This document shows, one piece after another, positions 1 to 6,419 of a stretch of 24,482 bases of DNA (its first letter is position 1; each line of letters begins with the position of its first letter). The translations under genes were made by a program, and so were the position numbers. Where the stretch lies: positions 1 through 24,482 of the forward strand of contig DEAU01000043.1 in the NCBI GenBank assembly GCA_002348705.1. The letters run 5' to 3'. The stretch is from Candidatus Neomicrothrix sp. UBA2974. Lineage in GTDB: Bacteria > Actinomycetota > Acidimicrobiia > Acidimicrobiales > MedAcidi-G1. The notes beneath the pieces were generated by a model. The model saw nothing but the letters and a program-made list of their open reading frames with translations, made no database searches and was not told the DNA's origin.

Positions 1-1667
1 CCTGCTTCAGCCAAGTCGGCCGCTATTTGGTCGCGGAGCACATGCTTCTTGATCTTGGTGCCCGACATTGGCCAGTCATCGACGAACCGAAAATATCTTG
101 GGACCTTGAACGTGGCGATTGACCCTAGGCAATAGTCCGTCAGTTCTTCGTCTGTAGCGGACTCTCCCGGCGCCAACTGGATGAAAGCGGCCGGGACCTC
201 GGCGTACCTGGCATCAGGGGCGCCCACGACCTGTGCCAGAAGTACTGCCGGATGGCTGATCAGGTGGCCTTCCACCTCAGCGGCAGCGACATTTTCGCCA
301 CCCACCTTGAGCATGTCCTTGATCCGCGAGACATAGGTCAGCCTGCCTTCAGCGTCGAGTGTCCCCAGGTCGCCTGTGTGGAACCAGCCTTCTGAGTCAA
401 AGGCAGCAGCCGTGGCTTCCGGGTCCTTGTAATAGCCGGTGAAAACCGACCAGCCCCGGTAGATGATCTCGCCGAGTTCGCCAGCGGGCAGGTCCTCGCT
501 GGAATCCGGGACCACGACCCGCGCGTGAATGCCCGGTATCGGGTGTCCGCCGGTGGTCGTGCGAACCTCGAGGGATTCGTTGACCTTCCCCATGCTGAGA
601 AACGAGGAACATTCGGTAGCGCCGTAGCTCGAGACCTGTATGGCGTGTGGAAGAACCGCTTGCATCTGGGCAAGGCGCTCGGCCACACCAAGTAGGTGAA
701 TGATCCGCAGCTTGCTGAAATCGGCCTGCTCGAAATCCGGGTGGTTGAGGACAGCAAGCCAGATCGTCTCGAAGGCCGGGATCGCGATCGTGCATCCTTC
801 ATCCTGAAGTTGCTCAATGGACCTGCCGGGATCAAAGTTCGCTGTGTGACAGTAGGTCGCGCCGGCGGCCAGGCAGGTGAAGAAGAAGGCCATGCCGCCA
901 ATGTGATGAAGAGGCAGCGCCGACCAGACCCGGTCGTCCTCCGTCAGTTCGAAACGAGTTTCGGCAATAGTGAACCCATGGCGGACCAGTGCTTCATGAG
1001 GAAGCATCACGCCCTTTGGATTGGCGGTTGTCCCCGACGTGTACATGATGATCGCCGTGTCTCGAATGGCCACCGAAGCGCTCCGGGAAAGAACCAGTTC
1101 GTCTGGAGTGGAACCTCCCCCCTCCAGCATCGATACGTAATCGGAGGCCCAGTCACGGGAACTGTCTCCGTCTATGACGATGTGGCGCAGCAATGGTGCT
1201 TCGGCAAGATGAAGCTCAGGCTCCATTGCTGAAGCCAGTGACGGCAGCGCCTCCTCCAACATGTCGAGCGGATCGGGCATCTCGAGCAAATTGTCGGATG
1301 CAACCAACGCAGTCATGTCGGAATTGGAGATGACATGCTTTAGTTCCCTGGCCTTGAAGCGCGGGTTGATCGGAACCGATACAGCACCCACCTTGGCGAT
1401 TCCAAAGACGAGGGCAAAATAATCAACGCCCTGAGCGATCAGTACCCCTACCTTCTCGCCAGCCCCCACTCCGAGAGCAAGTAGACCTCGCGCAAGGTCA
1501 TCGGCCCGGGACGCCAGTTCCGGGTAGGTCGCTCTTTCATGCGGAAACGCAAGAGCGGTGTGGGACCACCGACTAGCAGCCGAATCAAGGCTGTCAGCAA
1601 ACGTCGATGCCCGACTAGGACCAAGAAGGAAATATGAGTCGTCGAAATTGACGCCACCACTAGCCAT
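1..1667 (-). CDS. AMP-dependent acyl-CoA synthetase (CoA ligase), 3' end cut by the window edge
   Basis: Class I adenylate-forming enzyme that should activate a carboxylic acid to its acyl-CoA through an acyl-adenylate. My translation of the minus strand runs open for 555 codons with no stop or frameshift. It shows the phosphate loop YTSGTTANPKG (209-219), the adenine-site motif YGATE (348-352), HTGDL with Asp433, the hinge and KVGGENV region, and the C-terminal MSGTKIKK with the adenylation lysine near 538. The last visible residues, ADLAEAG, suggest that only a few residues are missing. The start is ATG at 1667, with AAGGGGAG a few bases upstream. The VOC gene lies upstream on the same strand after 167 bases. 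Family members include FadD-type fatty, steroid and bile acid ligases; the substrate cannot be called. The context suggests a degradation intermediate rather than a housekeeping fatty acid. Confidence 0.93.
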   Translation of the reverse strand, partial: MASGGVNFDDSYFLLGPSRASTFADSLDSAASRWSHTALAFPHERATYPELASRADDLARGLLALGVGAGEKVGVLIAQGVDYFALVFGIAKVGAVSVPINPRFKARELKHVISNSDMTALVASDNLLEMPDPLDMLEEALPSLASAMEPELHLAEAPLLRHIVIDGDSSRDWASDYVSMLEGGGSTPDELVLSRSASVAIRDTAIIMYTSGTTANPKGVMLPHEALVRHGFTIAETRFELTEDDRVWSALPLHHIGGMAFFFTCLAAGATYCHTANFDPGRSIEQLQDEGCTIAIPAFETIWLAVLNHPDFEQADFSKLRIIHLLGVAERLAQMQAVLPHAIQVSSYGATECSSFLSMGKVNESLEVRTTTGGHPIPGIHARVVVPDSSEDLPAGELGEIIYRGWSVFTGYYKDPEATAAAFDSEGWFHTGDLGTLDAEGRLTYVSRIKDMLKVGGENVAAAEVEGHLISHPAVLLAQVVGAPDARYAEVPAAFIQLAPGESATDEELTDYCLGSIATFKVPRYFRFVDDWPMSGTKIKKHVLRDQIAADLAEA

Positions 1668-1721
1668 CCAGGCTCCCCTTCCCAATCCGACTAGAGAGAT
1701 AACCGACCTCGGCTAAGAGTT

Positions 1722-1739
1722 CTGGAGCAAAAACTCCAG
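1722..1739. repeat. Small perfect hairpin between VOC gene and CoA ligase
   Basis: CTGGAG and CTCCAG form a 6-bp perfect stem around a 6-base A-rich loop, in the 167-base gap between the two minus-strand genes. Read on the minus strand the T-run is in the loop and not after the stem, so it is not a normal intrinsic terminator. It could be an operator or an mRNA structure. Nothing else recognisable is in this gap. Confidence 0.35.
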
Positions 1740-1834
1740 GTGCCTCGCCACTACCCGCCACCACCCACTTCATTGTCTCGGGAGAAAAAGAAGAGCAGGC
1801 ACAGGTCGAACACAATCCAACCAAGGGCGTGAGC

Positions 1835-2308
1835 TCAACCAACGGCGTCGAGACGCATGGGATCGTCAGGGTCTCGAATCTCGAGCAGTTCGATGACATT
1901 GCCGTCCGGATCGCGGCCATAGGTGGCCATCAAAGCGCCGGAACTACTGGTCATCAGAGGGGGGCAGTGGAAGGTCATGCCTACTTCAACCAGGCGCTCA
2001 TACTCAGCGTTGACATCCTCAACTTCTAGGCAGAAGTGCGTATAGCCGTGATCGCAAACCGGTCGATTTGCCTCCGCTGCGACCGGTACCGGATTTGAAT
2101 ACTCGAATAACTCAATGTGGCTGTTTCCGGCACTGAGCATCACCGTTCGAGCCACTGAACCATCTAGGCCTACCAGTTGGTCGATGAGAGAATTATCTGC
2201 CCACTCATTCTGCCGGATCACCTCGAAACCAAAATTGTCGCAGTAGAAGGACGCGAGGCGATCTAGGTCAGGCGTCGACAGAGCAACATGGTGGACTCCT
2301 CGAATCAT
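1835..2308 (-). CDS. VOC (glyoxalase-fold) family protein
   Basis: 157-residue vicinal-oxygen-chelate protein: one beta-alpha-beta-beta-beta repeat starting IRGVHHVALST and a second starting HGYTHFCLEV. Likely metal ligands are His7, Glu66 (HIELFEY), His91 and Glu140 (GNVIELLE), the four-ligand pattern of glyoxalase I, methylmalonyl-CoA epimerase and related lyases. An upstream in-frame start at 2368 would add 20 residues without family similarity. ATG 2308 places the HHVAL strand at the N terminus as usual and has GAGG five bases upstream. It lies upstream of the acyl-CoA ligase on the same strand and is divergent from the FAD oxidoreductase. The exact reaction is not predictable; an epimerase or isomerase acting on a CoA thioester would suit the context, but that is inference. 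Confidence 0.85.
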   Translation of the reverse strand: MIRGVHHVALSTPDLDRLASFYCDNFGFEVIRQNEWADNSLIDQLVGLDGSVARTVMLSAGNSHIELFEYSNPVPVAAEANRPVCDHGYTHFCLEVEDVNAEYERLVEVGMTFHCPPLMTSSSGALMATYGRDPDGNVIELLEIRDPDDPMRLDAVG

Positions 2309-2336
2309 GGGGGCCTCAACTTTCCTAGCGAATGGA

Positions 2337-2350
2337 AACCTGGTTGAACC
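2337..2350. promoter_or_regulatory. Overlapping AACC/GGTT palindromes in divergent promoter region
   Basis: The 98-base spacer between the divergent VOC and FAD oxidoreductase genes contains AACC-t-GGTT-g-AACC, two overlapping 9-base palindromes. It is a possible operator for one or both genes. The motif is short and could be chance. I could not assign convincing -35/-10 boxes. Confidence 0.2.
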
Positions 2351-2406
2351 GTGTAAGCATGGCAACACTATTTACTTGAGAGACCTCGCGACCGGGAGAC
2401 GACCAA

Positions 2407-3807
2407 TTGAGTGACTTCGATGTCATCGTCATAGGCGCCGGAGCCGCCGGTCTCGCTTCTGCAGCACTGCTGGCCAAGGAGGGGCAACGCGTTCTCCTCA
2501 TTGACCGGGAAAAGCACCTCGGGGGCCGAGGGATGGCCGCTGACGACGACGGGTACAAGCTAAATCTTGGCGCCCACCTGCTAGAAGATCCGGGCTCCGG
2601 ACTTACCAGGATCTTCGAACACCTTGGGATGACCCTCGGACACGGACCTTCGAATACTGACATGCCGGTCTGGGACCATGAATTGAAGGCCTGGGGTTCA
2701 ATCCGAGACCGATATTCGCAAGCCGGAGACAAGGATGAGTTGAAGGCAGTCATCCAGGCGCTCTTGGACACCCCTTACGAAGAACTTGACCGCCTCGACG
2801 ATCTTCCGATGCGAACCTGGCTCGGGAAGCACACCAAAAGCCAAGGTGTCATAGATCTCTTCGAGTTCATCACCGTCATGGAGTGCATGACCGAGAATTG
2901 GTGGGATCATGCAGCCAGCGACAACCTGTTCAACCGGAAGATGCACTACGAGGAAAGGCGAACGGCCGCGTATTCCTTCTGGCCAATCGGCGGTTGGGAG
3001 AAATTGTTCGACGACCTCCGCAACGCCGTCGTGTCAAATGGTGGTGTCGTCGAGCTGGGACGATCGGTCAGTCAGGTCCTGATAGAGGACGGTTCGGTGC
3101 GCGGGGTTTCCGTGCCGAGAATCGGTGCGGCGCTAAGGAACGAGATCTTTCATGACGAAGAAATCCGTGCTCCGAGAGTGATCTCGACGCTTCCAGTCTG
3201 GAATGCGCTAGACGTCGTCCCAGCCTCGCAACTTCCGGACTGGTACGTGAATCAAATTCGGACGCTGGCCGAAGACCGATGGCGCGTCTCCTACGCCCAT
3301 CTTTCAATCGCCACCAATGAACCAATTCCCGTCATTGATCGCCAAGAGATCTCGACCTGGCTTCACGCTCCAATCAGCGGGACGAGCGGTTTCATGTTCG
3401 AGCAGACAGCCCTTGACCCCTCAGTCGCACCTGAAGGCAAATACCTCTATGTCATGGGTTCCATGCTCCACAAGTACGACCGTGGGCGGGACAAGGAATT
3501 CGTTAGGGAAAAGTTTGAGGAGTTTGAACAAGAGGTGGAGATCATGTGGCCTGGTCTGAAGGACCCGGTCTTCAAACGTCGAACCTACGTATTCGACCCT
3601 TCATTCGGAGTCATTCAAAAACCGGGGCTCGTCGGAAAGTTTCGTCCACACTGGAAGGCCCCGAACATCGAAGGTCTGTATTTCGCGAGCGAGACCTTTC
3701 AATCAAGGGGTATCGGCATCGACAGAGCGGCCCGGGCCGGCCTGTCTTGTGTAGAGGACATCCTCGGAAAACGCCTGTGGCCGCTGGAAATGGGTTGGCG
3801 CTACTAG
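2407..3807 (+). CDS. Phytoene-desaturase-like FAD-dependent oxidoreductase
   Basis: 466 residues. The N-terminal dinucleotide-binding fold has VIVIGAGAAGLASA (Gly10, Gly12, Gly15), then an acidic residue in LIDREKHLGGRG, the arrangement of the CrtI/amine-oxidase superfamily. The C-terminal GLYFASETFQSRGIGIDRA is the matching FAD-contact segment. Family members carry out desaturation, isomerisation or saturation of isoprenoids and related hydrophobic substrates. No carotenoid synthesis genes are near, so a degradative dehydrogenase on a hydrophobic ring compound is more likely here (inference). The start is TTG at 2407, the only codon that gives the full Rossmann N terminus; GGGAG lies about eight bases upstream. 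It is divergent from the VOC gene and ends 11 bases before the convergent MaoC gene. Confidence 0.85.
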   Translation: MSDFDVIVIGAGAAGLASAALLAKEGQRVLLIDREKHLGGRGMAADDDGYKLNLGAHLLEDPGSGLTRIFEHLGMTLGHGPSNTDMPVWDHELKAWGSIRDRYSQAGDKDELKAVIQALLDTPYEELDRLDDLPMRTWLGKHTKSQGVIDLFEFITVMECMTENWWDHAASDNLFNRKMHYEERRTAAYSFWPIGGWEKLFDDLRNAVVSNGGVVELGRSVSQVLIEDGSVRGVSVPRIGAALRNEIFHDEEIRAPRVISTLPVWNALDVVPASQLPDWYVNQIRTLAEDRWRVSYAHLSIATNEPIPVIDRQEISTWLHAPISGTSGFMFEQTALDPSVAPEGKYLYVMGSMLHKYDRGRDKEFVREKFEEFEQEVEIMWPGLKDPVFKRRTYVFDPSFGVIQKPGLVGKFRPHWKAPNIEGLYFASETFQSRGIGIDRAARAGLSCVEDILGKRLWPLEMGWRY

Positions 3808-3818
3808 ACCCCTGGCTC

Positions 3819-4241
3819 CTAGAGCAGAACCACCGCTTGGCCGGCCATGACAATGTCGCCGGAATCGACTGTGCCGCGTACGAGTTGGACTTCGCAGGTG
3901 GCCAAGTCGCCGTCATCGACATGATCCACGTCCGTAACCGAACCAATGACCGTCAAATGGTCGCCGGCATATACGTTGTCGAGAAATCGTACCTTTAGCC
4001 CTCGGAAATTAGAGATACCGCCGCTCCAAGAAATCAGGGCATTAGCAACATATGCCATGTTGTTCGGACCTTGATTTATCGGCCTGCTTCCCAATCCCAG
4101 ACTATTCACCGCTTCAACATCCCAATGGATTGGATTGGGATCCTGAAGGAGAGCGGCCATGGTTTTCATCTTTTCGGCGTCCACAGTTCCCACTACATAG
4201 GGGGGAAATTCAAATCCGACTGACGGTTTATTCTGACGCAT
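3819..4241 (-). CDS. MaoC-like hotdog dehydratase, catalytic-type subunit
   Basis: 140 residues. The segment DPNPIHWD (Asp34, His39) is the hydratase catalytic dyad of the MaoC/R-specific enoyl-CoA hydratase family, followed by LKVRFLDNVYAGDHLTV, the typical central hotdog strand. The gene starts at ATG 4241, 14 bases inside the end of the upstream 149-residue hotdog gene, so the two are probably translationally coupled and form a heteromer. Such paired half-size hotdog proteins are known from mycobacterial HadAB/BC and from ChsH1-ChsH2 of cholesterol side-chain degradation. Expected role: hydration of a 2-enoyl-CoA to a 3-hydroxyacyl-CoA. Convergent with the FAD oxidoreductase; no clear terminator between them. 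Confidence 0.88.
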   Translation of the reverse strand: MRQNKPSVGFEFPPYVVGTVDAEKMKTMAALLQDPNPIHWDVEAVNSLGLGSRPINQGPNNMAYVANALISWSGGISNFRGLKVRFLDNVYAGDHLTVIGSVTDVDHVDDGDLATCEVQLVRGTVDSGDIVMAGQAVVLL

Positions 4242-4677
4242 CGGTCAACTCCCTCGGAAAGATAAACGAGTTTCTCGAAATCCCTACCAGTTGATCATCC
4301 TCGTGAATGTTGAGTTCAAAGTCGACTAGGTCAAAAGTGCCCAGTTTCTTGCTTTTCTTCCTCTGAGCTGCAGTGACCTGACCTGAAATGACATAAGTAG
4401 AACCCGGTTTCATGGCCCTCTTGAGCTCTATTTCTGCCTCGCCGAACATCACGCCATCCTCGGAAGTTGCGTCAAAGATTGCAAAAAGCTCTTCGAGAGA
4501 AACGCCCATGGAATTCAAGGCTGCGTAGTAGCAGAACATTGGATGGGCAAGGTCATTGTCGTTGTTCCTAGCCCCCACCACGTCGTTGGTCAGCCAATTC
4601 TTGTAGGGCTCCAGTAGATATTCTCCGCCAGGAAACCGATAACCAACCTTACTTTGTAGTTCTTCTTCGCTGATCAA
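4228..4677 (-). CDS. MaoC N-terminal-like hotdog protein (partner subunit)
   Basis: 149 residues resembling the FAS1-like/MaoC N-terminal hotdog domain: early YLLEPYKNWLTNDVV, a hydrophobic helix in HPMFCYYAALNSMG, then VMFGEAEIELKRAMKPGSTYVISGQV. The Asp-His dyad of the downstream gene is absent, so this is probably the structural or substrate-binding half of a heteromeric hydratase. The start is TTG at 4677, preceded by GTGAGG about five bases upstream; no in-frame ATG or GTG gives a better N terminus. First gene of the minus pair, divergent from the DUF35-thiolase operon across 154 bases. Confidence 0.8.
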   Translation of the reverse strand: MISEEELQSKVGYRFPGGEYLLEPYKNWLTNDVVGARNNDNDLAHPMFCYYAALNSMGVSLEELFAIFDATSEDGVMFGEAEIELKRAMKPGSTYVISGQVTAAQRKKSKKLGTFDLVDFELNIHEDDQLVGISRNSFIFPRELTDASE

Positions 4678-4732
4678 CGCGACCTCACTGTTCAGTTCTC
4701 CGGCTATTCTGACTCTGCGTCATTAACCTAAT

Positions 4733-4750
4733 TTTTTCGAGCTTTTTCGA
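4733..4750. repeat. Tandem TTTTTCGA repeat with 10-base period
   Basis: Two copies of TTTTTCGA at 4733-4740 and 4743-4750, exactly one helical turn apart, in the divergent promoter region between the hotdog pair and the DUF35 operon. A T-tract phased this way could bend DNA or sit under the minus-strand promoter. I cannot show function. Confidence 0.3.
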
Positions 4751-4802
4751 CTCGAGTTCTCACCCAAGCGCATTCCAGAGAGCCGAGAACCGAGTATCGC
4801 AG

Positions 4803-4820
4803 ACCAAACGACCGGTTGGT
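4803..4820. promoter_or_regulatory. ACCAA-N8-TTGGT inverted repeat upstream of DUF35 gene
   Basis: ACCAAACG followed by ACCGGTTGGT gives 5-base inverted arms ACCAA/TTGGT separated by 8 bases, with ACCGGT as an inner palindrome. Its first eight bases equal those of the 8421 palindrome, but the spacing is 4 bases longer, so the same dimer need not bind. It ends just before TAACGT (4820-4825), which fits a TANNNT -10 box placed for leaderless transcription from the GTG at 4832. An operator between -35 and -10 would fit repression. Suggestive only. Confidence 0.3.
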
Positions 4821-4831
4821 AACGTGATCCG

Positions 4832-5266
4832 GTGGCATCTTCCAAAACTGGAAAACGCAGCCCTGCTCCCGCGGATCCTAGACCCGAGATTCGAGAAGAG
4901 AACGGGAGACATCTTCTCGTGGGGGGCCGTTGTGGCCACTGCGGTCTAGCAAGCGCCTACGCCCCGCCGATCTGTCCTTGTGGTCAGGTCGGTGGAGTGG
5001 AGCCATGCACCTTTGGACCATCCGGAACGGTCTTCAGTTCCACCGTGCTTGAAATCCCGGTGCCGGGAAGAACCCCTCCTGTATGCCTCGCCTACGTCGA
5101 TCTGGACGAGGGCCCGAGGATTCTTGCTCATGTTGAGCTGGACAGCGGCCCACCGCCCGAACCGGGCGCGAAGGTCTCCCTCAACGTCAAAAACGACTTG
5201 GGGGACTTGGTCGTCTCCATCGGCAGCACCCCGGTGCTGGACAACCACGGTGCGCACAATGACTGA
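4832..5266 (+). CDS. DUF35 (OB-fold, zinc ribbon) acyl-CoA-associated protein
   Basis: 144 residues. A zinc ribbon with Cys34, Cys37, Cys48 and Cys50 (CGHCG and CPCG) is followed by an OB-fold with GTVFSSTVLEIP and ILAHVEL strands, the DUF35 architecture. DUF35 proteins act as obligate partners of Ltp/SCP-x thiolase-fold enzymes; the known case is the DUF35 domain of ChsH2 with the aldolase Ltp2. The start is GTG at 4832. No good Shine-Dalgarno is visible, so leaderless translation is possible. Its last codons overlap the thiolase start by 8 bases (ATGACTGA), which supports an obligate pair. Here DUF35 is free-standing, while in mycobacteria it is fused to a MaoC domain. Confidence 0.9.
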   Translation: MASSKTGKRSPAPADPRPEIREENGRHLLVGGRCGHCGLASAYAPPICPCGQVGGVEPCTFGPSGTVFSSTVLEIPVPGRTPPVCLAYVDLDEGPRILAHVELDSGPPPEPGAKVSLNVKNDLGDLVVSIGSTPVLDNHGAHND

Positions 5267-6419
5267 AGTGGCAACGATCTGCGGGGTCGGAACAACCTTG
5301 TTCGGTAAGCAACCGCAAGCCACAGCCAGGGAGTTGGCCTGGGAGGCAGCAAGCGAGGCAATTCTCGACGCTGATATCAATCCAAGGCAGATCGAAGCGG
5401 TCTTTGCTGGAACAGTCTTCGGTGATCCCGGCGTGGTCGCTCGCTCGCTGCAGCAACTCGGCATAGACGAAGTTCCGATCATCACTATTGAGAATGCCTG
5501 CGCCAGTTCGACCTCGGCATTCCATGAGGGTTGCGCCGCTATCGAATCCGGAAGGTACGAAACCATTCTCGTCTTTGGGATCGAAACCATGACAGCGTCC
5601 TTCGCAGGCGCAATCTCACCGATCCTCTCGGACCCTGAAGGAGCACAAGGGTTCGCTATGCCAGCCCTCTATGGGATGTCAGCGACCCGCTATCAACATG
5701 AATTCGGGGTGACAGACGCACAGTTGGCCTCAGTCTCGGTAAAGAACCACCGCCACGGAGAGCACAACAATCGCGCGCAGCATCAGAAGACGCCCACTGT
5801 GGAAGAGGTCTTGGCCAGCCCGACCATCTCATCTCCCCTGACCCTCCTCCAGTGCTGTTCTATCGCCGACGCAGCAGCAGCAGCAGTTCTTCGACCCGCC
5901 GGTAACCCGCAAGGCGTTCGAGTCAGATCGTCCGCACTCAGAAGCGGCGCACTATGGGACCAGCGATCTGAATTGGTCTGGGGGTGGCAGATTGTTTCCG
6001 ACACCGCGCACAACGCCTATGAGCAAGCCGGCGTATCCGTCAAAGACGTCGACGTCTTTGAGGTACACGACGCCTTCACCATCGGAGAGATCATCACCAC
6101 TGAGGCCCTTGGCCTCGCCGAACTAGGAGGCGGGGGGAGACTGGTCGAATCTGGCCACACCACTCTGGGCGGCAAACAACCGGTGAACCCATCGGGAGGA
6201 CTGCTGAGTCGAGGACACCCACTCGGGGCAACAGGTCTGGCTCAGATAGCTGAAATCTGTTGGCAGTTGCGTGGTCAAGCCGGTTCACGGCAGGTCGAAG
6301 GCGCCCGATTGGGCCTCGTCGAGACCATGGGAGGCGGAACGGCGGGAATTGACGGAAATGCCTGTGTCGTCACGGTCCTAGAAGCTCCAGAGTCACCAAA
6401 GGACATCGTCCAGATATGA
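5259..6419 (+). CDS. Ltp/SCP-x-type thiolase-fold protein (possible retro-aldolase)
   Basis: 386 residues. ATG 5259 is chosen over a longer in-frame extension from 4980, which only reads DUF35 sequence in another frame. Visible motifs: nucleophile Cys81 in ENACASSTSAF, HDAF at 270-273, NPSGGLLSRGHPLGATG with His320, and a C-terminal ETMGGGTAGIDG where degradative thiolases usually have a Cys. The HDAF and C-terminal pattern are those of lipid-transfer-protein-type thiolases (SCP-x, Ltp2) rather than FadA. These cleave a beta-keto- or beta-hydroxyacyl-CoA, thiolytically or by retro-aldol reaction. Overlap with the DUF35 gene and the 4-base ATGA overlap with the P450 gene place it in one operon. 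Whether it is thiolase or aldolase cannot be decided by eye. Confidence 0.9.
   Translation: MTEVATICGVGTTLFGKQPQATARELAWEAASEAILDADINPRQIEAVFAGTVFGDPGVVARSLQQLGIDEVPIITIENACASSTSAFHEGCAAIESGRYETILVFGIETMTASFAGAISPILSDPEGAQGFAMPALYGMSATRYQHEFGVTDAQLASVSVKNHRHGEHNNRAQHQKTPTVEEVLASPTISSPLTLLQCCSIADAAAAAVLRPAGNPQGVRVRSSALRSGALWDQRSELVWGWQIVSDTAHNAYEQAGVSVKDVDVFEVHDAFTIGEIITTEALGLAELGGGGRLVESGHTTLGGKQPVNPSGGLLSRGHPLGATGLAQIAEICWQLRGQAGSRQVEGARLGLVETMGGGTAGIDGNACVVTVLEAPESPKDIVQI

Noticed and set aside
338..901. Minus-strand open frame (187 codons) inside the CoA ligase.
   Set aside because: Out of frame with the ligase, whose continuous reading frame and catalytic motifs cover this region on the same strand.
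1820..1833. ACCAAGGGCGTGAG as a third KstR2-like site upstream of the CoA ligase.
   Set aside because: It matches only 8 of 10 fixed positions, a level expected about once by chance in this much intergenic DNA, and its right arm is broken.
4980..5258. N-terminal extension of 93 codons on the thiolase.
   Set aside because: It lies wholly inside the DUF35 gene in another frame. The ATG at 5259 gives the normal thiolase N terminus and an 8-base overlap.
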